From NCBI GenBank assembly GCA_021323375.2, contig JAJPCT020000022.1, positions 1-64,000 of the forward strand: a stretch of 64,000 bases of DNA. Direction: 5' to 3'. Positions 44,226-51,974 of this stretch are shown in pieces. The stretch comes from Candidatus Wolframiiraptor gerlachensis (GTDB taxonomy: Archaea; Thermoproteota; Nitrososphaeria_A; Caldarchaeales; Wolframiiraptoraceae). The translations under genes and the position numbers were made by a program. The notes beneath the pieces are model-generated. The model was not told the origin of the DNA. It ran no database searches and worked only from the letters and a program-made list of their open reading frames with translations. The first letter of the stretch is position 1, and every line of letters begins with the position of its first letter.

Positions 44226-45797
44226 GTGGTAGAAGATCTGGACAATAAGGATTTTGAGCTGATAGTTGCTGAGAGCCCGCAAATCGAAATTCCTATACCG
44301 CATGAGAAGCTTCTCTCTTTCATAAAGCTGGTTGAGGATCTAGGCTGGAATAAGGCGAGGATTAAGCGCTATATCACAACAGCTCTAAGATTGAGGGAGC
44401 TTGAGAAACGTTATGGGAAAAGCTATGCAGCCCTAGTCAAGACCTATGAGAAGCTCGTGAGCGACGAGGTCAAGCTCAGATACTCCATCGAGCAGCTCAT
44501 GGAGAAGCGCAGGCAGATGGAAGAGGACTTCAAGCTATATATGGAGCAGTATAAGCTGACCTTAGAGGCTGTTCAGAACGTTGGAAAGCTTGTCGAGGCA
44601 CTAAAGATGAGGGGCCTCGATCTAACCGACCTCGAGAAAGCCTTGAAGGCCCTTAGCTTCATGAAGGAGGCGGGACATGATGTCGAGGAGATCGTGAATA
44701 GACTGAAGAATATCGAGAGCTATGAGGCCTCGATCAAGGAGCTTGAGAGGATGATCGAGGAGATGGAAAAGAGCCTTGAGAATCTTGAGAACGAGAAGAA
44801 AAGGCTTCTCAAGGAGATTGAGGAGATACATGGGTTATCCGGGGATCTAGAGGACTTGAGGAGGGCGCGGGAGGTGCTGGAGGAGAGCATTAAGCAGGCC
44901 GAGGCGGAGCTTAACGAGGTATCTAAGAGGCTGGAGAGCGCTAGATCAGAGCTCGAGACCCTCATCGGATATAGGGCCTCATTCGAGGAGATGCGCAGGA
45001 TGCTCGATGAGCTCGAATCCGAGGTAAATAGGCTTAGGGCTGAGAGGGAGTCGCTCCAGAATGAGGTTGCACAGCTTCTTGGTGCGCGGAATGAGATAGG
45101 GGAGATTAGGAGGAAGCTGGAGGAGGGGCGGTCGAGGCTCGCGGCCATCGAGAAGGAGATCAGGGATAGGCAGTCCTATCTCGAAATACTGGAGGGCGAG
45201 CTCGCGGCCGCTTACTCCATCCTTAAACTCTTCACAGAGCCGGGCGGCGTTGAGGTTGAGGATCTCGAGCCCCTCGTCACACATCTCCAGAGGATCTTGA
45301 AGATTAAGAGGGGTGAGCTCCCGGCCCTGAAGCCCCTTGAGCCCCACATACTAAACAAGGTTAAGGAGGATCTAGCATCGCTGATTATGCCCTATGTGAG
45401 GGGCGAGTTTGTTCCCAAGAGGGCCTTCGACCAGCTTGAGAAGGAGGTTAAGAGATTGAGGGAGGAGAATGAGGCTTTGAGGGAGGAGCTAGAACCCCTC
45501 AGGAAGCTCTTGGAGGCTAGGCCGCCAACCGCACCAGCCGAGCAACCGAAGCCATTTCTCGAGGCTATTACTCCGAGCAGCGAGGTTTTAGAGCTTAAGA
45601 CGCTAGATCGGGGCAAGAGGTTTAGGATAAAGTGCCCATCATGTGGTGAGATATCGGTGGCAATCGCCCCGGCAATCGAAGAGCTTGGGGAGCTCGCGTC
45701 GAAGGGTTGTAAACTGAGGTTTACGTGCAGGTGCGGCAAAACAATAATCATTCCGCCCGATGTTCTCTTGAAGAAACTGGAGGCGGGCGGCGTTTGA
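44226..45797 (+). CDS. Long coiled-coil protein with C-terminal zinc ribbon
   Basis: 523 residues, GTG start. A helical N-terminus (about 20-80, LLSFIKLVEDLGWNKARIKRYITTALRLREL) precedes a coiled coil from about 75 to 345 with strong heptads (LERMIEEMEKSLENLENEKKRLLKEIEEI), a second short coil near 405-430, a Pro-rich linker (RPPTAPAEQPKP), and a zinc ribbon at the end (KCPSCGEI...FTCRCGKT). There are no Walker motifs, so it is not an SMC/Rad50 ATPase, though the shape is similar. I know no function. Position between SSB and Hjc genes hints at DNA maintenance. The next gene is TTG-coupled to its stop. Confidence 0.85.
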   Translation: MVEDLDNKDFELIVAESPQIEIPIPHEKLLSFIKLVEDLGWNKARIKRYITTALRLRELEKRYGKSYAALVKTYEKLVSDEVKLRYSIEQLMEKRRQMEEDFKLYMEQYKLTLEAVQNVGKLVEALKMRGLDLTDLEKALKALSFMKEAGHDVEEIVNRLKNIESYEASIKELERMIEEMEKSLENLENEKKRLLKEIEEIHGLSGDLEDLRRAREVLEESIKQAEAELNEVSKRLESARSELETLIGYRASFEEMRRMLDELESEVNRLRAERESLQNEVAQLLGARNEIGEIRRKLEEGRSRLAAIEKEIRDRQSYLEILEGELAAAYSILKLFTEPGGVEVEDLEPLVTHLQRILKIKRGELPALKPLEPHILNKVKEDLASLIMPYVRGEFVPKRAFDQLEKEVKRLREENEALREELEPLRKLLEARPPTAPAEQPKPFLEAITPSSEVLELKTLDRGKRFRIKCPSCGEISVAIAPAIEELGELASKGCKLRFTCRCGKTIIIPPDVLLKKLEAGGV

Positions 45798-46192
45798 GTA
45801 GCCGTAAGATGAACCCGATAGTAGTGATGCTCTCATGGAGGGCTAAGAAGCTCAGGGCCGAGGATGTTGAGAGGATACTCTCCGCGGTCGCTTCGATAAG
45901 CGAGGGGCCATTCACGCTCACGGACGTCATCGAGAGGCTCCCAGACGATGTCAAGATCGACAGGAACAAGAGGAGGAGGGTTGGAAATCTCCTCCAAGCC
46001 CTAGTCTCAATAGGATATCTCTCGAAGCCGAGTGAGCGGAAATGGGTTAAAAATGCGCCAACGCTGAGCCACTTCTTGAGCCAGCATCTCTTAGAGCTCT
46101 CATCTATCGAGATGCTCTCCCCGCGTCCTCCACCCGCTGGCGGGAAGGTGATCGGCCGCCGCCAGAAGCTTGATCGTGCATCCGCAACATGA
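45794..46192 (+). CDS. Winged-helix-like protein coupled to the coiled-coil gene
   Basis: About 132 residues from TTG 45794, which overlaps the preceding TGA (TTGA); ATG 45809 (MNPIVVML) is an alternative. Residues about 15-85 look like a winged helix: ERILSAVASISEGPFTLTDVIERLPDDVKIDRNKRRRVGNLLQALVSIGYL, a good HTH with a following wing. The tail is Pro/Arg-rich. The stop lies 89 bp inside the convergent Hjc gene. Function unknown. Confidence 0.72.
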   Translation: MSSRKMNPIVVMLSWRAKKLRAEDVERILSAVASISEGPFTLTDVIERLPDDVKIDRNKRRRVGNLLQALVSIGYLSKPSERKWVKNAPTLSHFLSQHLLELSSIEMLSPRPPPAGGKVIGRRQKLDRASAT

Positions 46193-46586
46193 TTGAGCCC
46201 CTCCAGCTCAATGGTATCTCGGTGAAGCTCCACTCCCTGTTGAGAAACCTGGCGGCTATGATAGGTTTCGGCCTTATCTCAGCTCCACACTGCGGGCACC
46301 TGACGATAAATAGCTTGCAGAACTCGAGGAGCCTCTCGACCTGGGAACTGTTCAGGAGCACATATGACTTGTTCGTAGATTTTACCTCGATTGCTAGGAG
46401 CTCGCCCGAGTCCACTGCGATCACATCTGGTTTCGGGAGCTTTCCAGAGCCGCTTCCAGGGGTCCTAACAGCATATGTCCCAGGCTTTCCCCTGTCTGCG
46501 AACATCCTCACGAGATAGTACTCGCCCTCATAGCCCATTCTAGCCTTATATCTTGGTGATGACGGGTTTCTCGGCCTCCTCGGCAT
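46104..46586 (-). CDS. hjc: Archaeal Holliday junction resolvase Hjc
   Basis: 160 residues. Hjc motifs: RYKARMGYEGEYYLVRMFADRG (catalytic Glu), KLPKPDVIAVD (Asp) and LLAIEVKSTNKSYV (ExK), a PD-(D/E)XK nuclease. It cuts four-way junctions in recombination. It has an added CPQCGAEI element and a C-terminal extension of about 30 residues (GGGRSPSRQRVEDAGRASR) that comes from the region overlapping the convergent wHTH gene. Confidence 0.92.
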   Translation of the reverse strand: MPRRPRNPSSPRYKARMGYEGEYYLVRMFADRGKPGTYAVRTPGSGSGKLPKPDVIAVDSGELLAIEVKSTNKSYVLLNSSQVERLLEFCKLFIVRCPQCGAEIRPKPIIAARFLNREWSFTEIPLSWRGSIMLRMHDQASGGGRSPSRQRVEDAGRASR

Positions 46587-46668
46587 AATCCCAGCAAGGC
46601 TAATGAGTTTGGTACAGTTATTATGGTTATCTCTTCAGGATTGATGACAAGCTATACCGCGAGATTCC

Positions 46669-48546
46669 TTAGAACTCGAACTCGTATGTTCGAGTTCTTA
46701 CAGCTCCCTGCATGATTGGGTAGAGCTTGGCTAGCGCCTCATCCAGCCCAAGCTCCATCAGCTTCTGCGGAGTTGGTATGCCGTTCTCATCCCAACCTCT
46801 CAGCTCATAATATGTTTTAAGCAACTCGGCGAACTTCTCCCTATCCAAGGTTATTCCCTTGGTCTCTCCCTCCGGCACCGGGTCCTCGAAATCCCTTGCC
46901 GGGAGGGTGTCATCCTTCGCGCATACCCTCTTCCTGAGGTAGGCGATGACCCTTACCAAGTTCCAGACCCTCTCGGAGCACTTGAGAAGATCATCCAGAG
47001 TCGTCTCCCTACCGGTAACCGCGGAATAAGCCTCCGCATAGATGTTTGGGTCGATCTTCAGCTCAACCCATGGAAGCCTGCATACTCCAAGCATGTCGAA
47101 TAATGGCCTGATGTGCTGGAGGTAGATCACCTTCTCAGCCTTATCGCGGCTATAGCTCGCCCGCCCAACTTCGACATCATATGTTATCGCCCAAGACCGA
47201 TTATGATGTGCTCCTATATCGCACGTAGCGTAGCTAAGGGCCATTGCCGTGGCGGCCCTATGATCATATGCACTTATCTCGAGGCCCTTCACATGCATCG
47301 CGAACCTCTCTGAGCCCCGCTTAACATAGCTCGCGACAGCCTTAACGCCCTGTGCTAGGAGGCTCCCTATCCCCCTCCTATAAGCTATCATCTCTATGAG
47401 CTGATAGATCTTCTCGGCTTCCCCCCATGAGATCTCGAAGCCGAGCTCATCCTTGGTTATCAAGCCCCTCTGGAAACACTCTATCAAGAATGCTATAACG
47501 GATCCCGTGCTTATCGTGTCGATGCCATAGTAGTCGCAAAGGTAATTCGCTTTAGCAACCTCCTGAAGCGTCCTTAACCCGAGGTTTGAGCCCAGCATCC
47601 CGAGGTTCTCGTAATCAACGACCACGAAGTCGTCATCAATTCTTAGCGTATGGCCGCATGGTATTATGCAGTTTGCGCAAGCGGAGACATAGACCTGAGA
47701 CTCGTGGACGGCTCTCCCGGAGATCGCGTCAGCATACTCGTAGACGGTCTTCTGGAAGTTGTATGTTGGGAGGGCCTCCACGCCATTAGCCCATTCAACA
47801 GTCATGTTCGTCCCATACTTCATCCAGCTATCATATGCTGGGCTCGACCTAACCTCTTCCATAAGCCTCCTATTCACCTCTCTAAGCCTCTCAGGGTCTG
47901 CGACATCTACGGATCCGCTTCCTCGAGCCACGATCGCCTTGAGGTTCTTGCTGCCCATCACCGCACCCATCCCCGTCCTCCCAGCCTGTGAGTGCCTCCG
48001 CTCCCTAAGCCCCCAATCCACGTTTATCGAGGCATAGACCACCATCTTCTCACCCGCAACCCCTATCGTCGCTATCGAGCAGTCTCCATACCTCTCTCGA
48101 AGCACGCGGTCGGCATCCTTCGAGCTCATCCCCCATAGGCTTGGATCCTCGACCACCTCGACACGCCCATCATCGACTAGGAGGTAGCTCGGTGCATTAG
48201 CCCTACCCCTTATCACCAGCGCATCTATGCCAGCCCTCCTCATCATATAGCCGAGGTATCCGCCGACACTGCTATCTCCATATATGCCAGTCTGGGGGCT
48301 TATTGCCGCGAAGCTCGTCTTGCATCCGCCGAGAAAGCCCGTCGCCGCCAACGGGCCCGTCGCAACCACAAGAACATTTGATGGATGGGTTCCATGAATT
48401 ATCTCATTAAGATTCTCGAAGATTATCTGCGCACACCAGCCCCTCCCGCCAATGAAGTCCCTAATCAGCCTCTCATCAGGATCATAGGTACGCACCCTAC
48501 CCTCCGTCAGATCTATCTCAGCTATCCTGCCATAGCCATGCATCAT
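46669..48546 (-). CDS. Aldehyde:ferredoxin oxidoreductase family enzyme 2
   Basis: 625 residues. N-terminus RIAEIDLTEGRVRTY, FIGGRGWCAQII; cluster ligands CANCIIPCGH and a distal Cys in DMLGVCRLPWVE; pterin segment QAGRTGMGAVMGSKNLKA and YDHRAATAMALSYATCDIGAHHNRS. It belongs to the AOR superfamily but is diverged from the copy at 34837 (different C-terminus ending TRTYEFEF), so it probably has another aldehyde substrate. It stands alone on its strand. Confidence 0.93.
   Translation of the reverse strand: MMHGYGRIAEIDLTEGRVRTYDPDERLIRDFIGGRGWCAQIIFENLNEIIHGTHPSNVLVVATGPLAATGFLGGCKTSFAAISPQTGIYGDSSVGGYLGYMMRRAGIDALVIRGRANAPSYLLVDDGRVEVVEDPSLWGMSSKDADRVLRERYGDCSIATIGVAGEKMVVYASINVDWGLRERRHSQAGRTGMGAVMGSKNLKAIVARGSGSVDVADPERLREVNRRLMEEVRSSPAYDSWMKYGTNMTVEWANGVEALPTYNFQKTVYEYADAISGRAVHESQVYVSACANCIIPCGHTLRIDDDFVVVDYENLGMLGSNLGLRTLQEVAKANYLCDYYGIDTISTGSVIAFLIECFQRGLITKDELGFEISWGEAEKIYQLIEMIAYRRGIGSLLAQGVKAVASYVKRGSERFAMHVKGLEISAYDHRAATAMALSYATCDIGAHHNRSWAITYDVEVGRASYSRDKAEKVIYLQHIRPLFDMLGVCRLPWVELKIDPNIYAEAYSAVTGRETTLDDLLKCSERVWNLVRVIAYLRKRVCAKDDTLPARDFEDPVPEGETKGITLDREKFAELLKTYYELRGWDENGIPTPQKLMELGLDEALAKLYPIMQGAVRTRTYEFEF
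46671..46698. terminator. Perfect 11-bp inverted repeat over the stop of AOR 2
   Basis: AGAACTCGAAC-TCGTAT-GTTCGAGTTCT covers the last eight codons and touches the stop. No T-run follows closely, so it may stabilise or process the mRNA 3' end rather than terminate. Confidence 0.4.
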
Positions 48547-48831
48547 TGATGGTCCGCCAAGGTAAACAATATCCCCCTAATTAATTTATTGCCTCGCATA
48601 CCATGGGCTTAACATCGGCATAGATTTCCCCTAAATTGTTAGGGGGGAGGTTTCCGCCTAGCTTTGTCTTCTCTCCGCCATCAAGACCATAGGTTGTATA
48701 GGTCTCTGCCCTCCACCTATCAGCATCCGTGATCATTAATTAATATCCTTTTATAGAGTGTTTTTGCCATTTTCGGGATGGTCCTCAATGAATAAGGGGA
48801 GGGCTCGTATTGGAGGTATGTGTGGGTGTGG

Positions 48832-49663
48832 ATGGCTAGGGTTTATTATGTTGATGTGGCGATTCCCGCTGACAAGAAGAGGGGGAGGCATAAGACGCAT
48901 GCGGTCTTTGATGGGGGCAGGGTTTTCAGGGTCAAGAAGCTGACGGAACTTGAGGGTGCCAGCGAGATATCTGCTAAAGGATATTGCCAAGCTGAAGAGG
49001 CTGAGGATGGAGAATAATATGAGGAAGAGTGATGAGAATGATGCAATGCTACTTGTACAGATTCTAAAGGAGACATTTAGGTCGTTAATTATCAAGGAAC
49101 TAGAGCTTAAAATGAAGATGAGACCATTAGTGAAAGAATATGAGAAAATCATGCGTTAGAGAAGAAGATTGACGACACTAATAAAACACGGCTTCGACTA
49201 CAACTTCAAAGAGTCAATAAGACTTATGAATGTAGCTAGAATAAGGATTTCTGGAAAGATTGCTAGTCAGATAGCCATCCTTCATATACTTCATAATATA
49301 CGAAGAAGTTTATAAGAAGGCTTGTAAAATTCTCGGTCTCAAGGAATAACGCTGAACGCGCAATCCTAGCAATAGAACTACCGCTTCATCTACCACTAGT
49401 AAGACTGAAAGGGCGATATAATCATAGACTGAGAAGGCATATCGCAAGGCTTGCAACAAGCCTTTACAAAAAAAAATGTTAGTTAGTTAGTTTTAGAAAG
49501 AACATAAGATTTTTCGAATGAGATTGCAGAAGTTAGTAATCGCCTGCCAAAGAAGCAGACAATAGTCGGATTAGAACTACTCATTTTGAAAGCACTGCGA
49601 GTAGCATATCTTATGACTGTGAAGCCGCTGGCGGCGAGTAGTAAAAGCCATAAAGGCCGGTAA
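48832..49663 (+). pseudogene. IS110-like (DEDD) transposase, copy B, deleted and frameshifted
   Basis: The N-terminus is better preserved than in A: ARVYYVDVAIPADKKRGRHK, then HAVFDGGRVFRVKKLTELEG. After the deletion the frame is lost until LKDIAKLKRLRMENN and KSDENDAMLLVQILKETFRSL. C-terminal pieces include LAIELPLHLPLVRLK-like and NHRLRRHIARLATSLYKK, typical of the Transposase_20 part, VGLELLILKALRVAYLM, and the shared end SSKSHKGR before TAA 49661. Confidence 0.72.
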
Positions 49664-49775
49664 GGTCGTTGCCGGCATCCCAGCATGGAAGATCCCATGA
49701 ATTCATGTATGGTTTTAGGTTTGATACCTGCCGGCTTTTTATAGTTATGAAGACCGCCAGCCCACCCCGCTTTTA
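49664..49775 (+). ncRNA. Candidate structured RNA in the noncoding right end of IS copy B
   Basis: It has the same order as copy A: CATGG/CCCATG-type hairpin, then TAGGT-TTGA-TACCT, then CTGCCGGCTTTTTAT. The 3' strand CCTGCCGG is identical in both copies while the 5' strand differs but still pairs in part. Confidence 0.33.
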
Positions 49776-49900
49776 ACCTTTTATTAGTAAGGCTTTTCAC
49801 GACCTACAACGTTTAAAGGCCCTCCTCGACAAAGTACTAGTAATTCAATTTTCCCAAAACGCCTAAAGCTGGAAAATGATCAAATTAAAGAATTCTCATG

Positions 49901-50191
49901 CTATCTCATGGAGCATTGGCAGGGTTTTGAGCCGCAGGCCGGGCATCCCGACCCATATCTGGCTAAAACAGCGTCCTCAAGATCTATTCCAACCACGTTG
50001 CAGAAGCTGAGAAGCCATGCGAGGAGATCTGCAACCTCGCATTCAAGACCCTTCCTATCATTCTTGAGGAAGGCATCCGCCACCTCTCCAGCTTCCGAGA
50101 GCATCCAGAGAAGCGTCTTTTCAGCACCCCTCCGACTATCACGATCAAGGTAGGTCTCAGCCATGAGTCTTTGAAGATCCCTCAACCTCAT
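49901..50191 (-). CDS. MazG-like nucleotide pyrophosphohydrolase with Cys knuckle
   Basis: 96 residues from ATG 50191 (track start is a TTG four codons upstream). The MazG helices carry EKTLLWMLSEAGEVADAFL and LECEVADLLAWLLSFCNVVGID, providing the ExxE...ExxD magnesium site. The C-terminus ends CPACGSKPCQC, likely zinc-binding, seen in archaeal members. It would hydrolyse non-canonical or surplus NTPs. Confidence 0.85.
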   Translation of the reverse strand: MRLRDLQRLMAETYLDRDSRRGAEKTLLWMLSEAGEVADAFLKNDRKGLECEVADLLAWLLSFCNVVGIDLEDAVLARYGSGCPACGSKPCQCSMR

Positions 50192-50241
50192 GTCAGCGAT
50201 CAAGATCTAGCATGGCTCTAAAAAACTTAGCTTCAAGGCCG

Positions 50242-51219
50242 TTATCTCACCCCCTGAGCAAGGGTTTGAGGCGGGTTCGAGGCTAGGGCTATCGCGCCAT
50301 ATAAAACAACATCACCTCCAAGCGGCGTGATTATTATCTTAGGAGCCCTATTCGCAGTATATCCCCCTATGTTCGCTATTATCGGCTTGAGCACCAGCTC
50401 CAGGTTATTCAGCGCGATCGAGCCACCGACGGTAATCAGCTCCGGATCATAGAGCGTGTTGACATTGGCGAAGCCTATAGCATTCAGCCTGCCAACCTCC
50501 TCGATGATCTTGAGAGCCCCCTTATCACCCCTCCTTGCCAACTCGAAGAGTGACTTGGGGGTCAGTTCGCCCCTCCCTACAAGATCCTCCACCAATGTTC
50601 CGCAGAAATAATCCGGCCTGCTCTCGATCAGATATTTAGCGAGCTTCGGTATCCCAGAGCCTGAGCAGTATGCCTCCCGATGTCCTCTACCACCACAGTT
50701 GCATGCTAGCCTCTCCTCGAAGTCTATCACCATATGCCCTATCTCAGCGGCGTTTCCATCCTTTCCAATTAGGGGGATGCCATCCACGACCACTCCTCCA
50801 CCGATGCCCGAGCTGAGTGTTATGTAAGCGAGGTTCTTCAACCCCCTGCCGGCCCCAAAGACCCATTCTCCCAAGGCCGCGGTCGTGCAGTCATTAAGCA
50901 GGTAGACTGGAACCCTGAACATATCCCGGAGGGTCTCGACTATATGCACATTCTTGAATGGGACGTTCGGCGGGTTAAGTATCACACCCCTCCAGCAATC
51001 AAGAGGCCCTATCGAGCCTATTCCAATAGCTCTAACCTTATCCAAGTCGTTCGCCGAGACCATTCTTATCAGGCGGATAAACTGCTGGATTACATCATCC
51101 GGGGACTCTGATTGAACAGTCTTCTCCTCAACCCTCCTGAGAATCCCGGATTCAATGTTGCCCAGCGCCGCCCGAATATTCGTCGCGCCCAGATCTACAC
51201 CAATAACAAGCCCCGGCAT
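50242..51219 (-). CDS. ROK-family sugar kinase
   Basis: 325 residues. The ATP loop is VIGVDLGATNIRAALG; the ROK zinc motif appears as CNCGGRGHREAYCSG; GSIGPLD and TLSSGIGGGVVVDG are the sugar/ATP-binding elements. Archaeal ROK proteins are ATP-dependent glucokinases or N-acetyl-sugar kinases. No HTH domain is present, so it is an enzyme and not a repressor. Glucose is the default guess. Confidence 0.93.
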   Translation of the reverse strand: MPGLVIGVDLGATNIRAALGNIESGILRRVEEKTVQSESPDDVIQQFIRLIRMVSANDLDKVRAIGIGSIGPLDCWRGVILNPPNVPFKNVHIVETLRDMFRVPVYLLNDCTTAALGEWVFGAGRGLKNLAYITLSSGIGGGVVVDGIPLIGKDGNAAEIGHMVIDFEERLACNCGGRGHREAYCSGSGIPKLAKYLIESRPDYFCGTLVEDLVGRGELTPKSLFELARRGDKGALKIIEEVGRLNAIGFANVNTLYDPELITVGGSIALNNLELVLKPIIANIGGYTANRAPKIIITPLGGDVVLYGAIALASNPPQTLAQGVR

Positions 51220-51393
51220 ACTCGGAATCAGGAATCAAACTCGCAGCCCTAAACTTTTACACCCCACTAGAATCCTCTCATAAGGCCGCAAAGCAGCTCC
51301 TTCAAGCTTAAGAGAAGAACTCTAGGATGGAAGCTCAATGTAAGTTTGTTCCACCCTTGAAACCTTGATTGTTTGTAAGAGTTGTAAGCTGGT

Positions 51394-51870
51394 TTAGACC
51401 CTCCTTCCTCTTCTTCCACCCTTTCTCCTGACCGAGTCATGGGGTATTGGTGTCACGTCCTCTATCCTCCCGATTATTACTCCTGATCTCGCGATCGCCC
51501 TGATAGCTGCCTGTGTTCCCGGCCCCGGGGTCTTCGCCTTAACCCCTCCAGGTGCCCTCACCCTTATGTGGACAGCCTCTATACCCTTTTGCTTCGCTAT
51601 CTCCATCACATAGCTCGCGGCCCTTGTCGCAGCATATGGTGTCGGCTCAAGCCTTCCAGCATCCACGAACATGCCGCCGGAGGCCCTGGCAATCGTCTCG
51701 GCGCCGGTAAGATCTGTCAAGTGGACGATAATGTTGTTATAGCTCGAGTATATGTGGACGATACCCCATTTAAGGGTCTTCTTGGGCGCTGTAGCTACTG
51801 CCCTCTCAGCTTCCTGAGCTTCCTTCTCCTCCGGCTTCTTCTCAACCTCTTCCGCCTGAGCGCTGCTCAT
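51394..51870 (-). CDS. rps11: Small ribosomal subunit protein S11
   Basis: 158 residues. The S11 core starts at about 33 ([35 protein letters not shown]) and ends [16 protein letters not shown]. An N-terminal extension of about 30 residues is Glu/Ala/Lys-rich ([19 protein letters not shown]). It is not next to S13/S4/rpoD as in most archaea, so the usual operon is broken up here. It is divergent from the PIN-ATPase gene. Confidence 0.97.
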   Translation of the reverse strand: MSSAQAEEVEKKPEEKEAQEAERAVATAPKKTLKWGIVHIYSSYNNIIVHLTDLTGAETIARASGGMFVDAGRLEPTPYAATRAASYVMEIAKQKGIEAVHIRVRAPGGVKAKTPGPGTQAAIRAIARSGVIIGRIEDVTPIPHDSVRRKGGRRGRRV

Positions 51871-51974
51871 TCTGGGGGCTAGTTGGAGACGCCATATTTA
51901 AGACTTCATCCCCCCTCAAGTGTCCCCGCATCATTTATTACTACGCTATAGCGGCTTTCAGCTAAGTAGGAGGA

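Larger units (their letters stand above)
48768..49775 (+). mobile_element. IS110-like insertion sequence, copy B (defective)
   Basis: It is aligned with copy A from CATTTTCGGGATGGTCCTCA to about CGCCAGCCCACCCCG, same strand, 8 kb downstream. Compared with A it lacks roughly 80 bp after GAGATAT (about 48975) within the transposase and carries further breaks, including a GTTAGTTAGTTAG microsatellite near 49485. The right noncoding end is retained. The 125 bp from 49776 to 49900 contains nothing I can identify. Confidence 0.65.

Noticed and set aside
44720-45148. Ser/Leu-rich minus-strand ORF
   Set aside because: Antisense of the coiled-coil heptads (Glu/Lys codons read backward as Ser/Leu/Phe).
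49480-49496. GTTAGTTAGTTAG as a telomere-like or regulatory repeat
   Set aside because: Three units only, inside the decayed transposase; a simple slippage product.
40834-49775. Composite transposon carrying lysS through AOR 2
   Set aside because: The two IS copies are in the same direction, but both are defective and the genes between are essential archaeal genes unlikely to be cargo.
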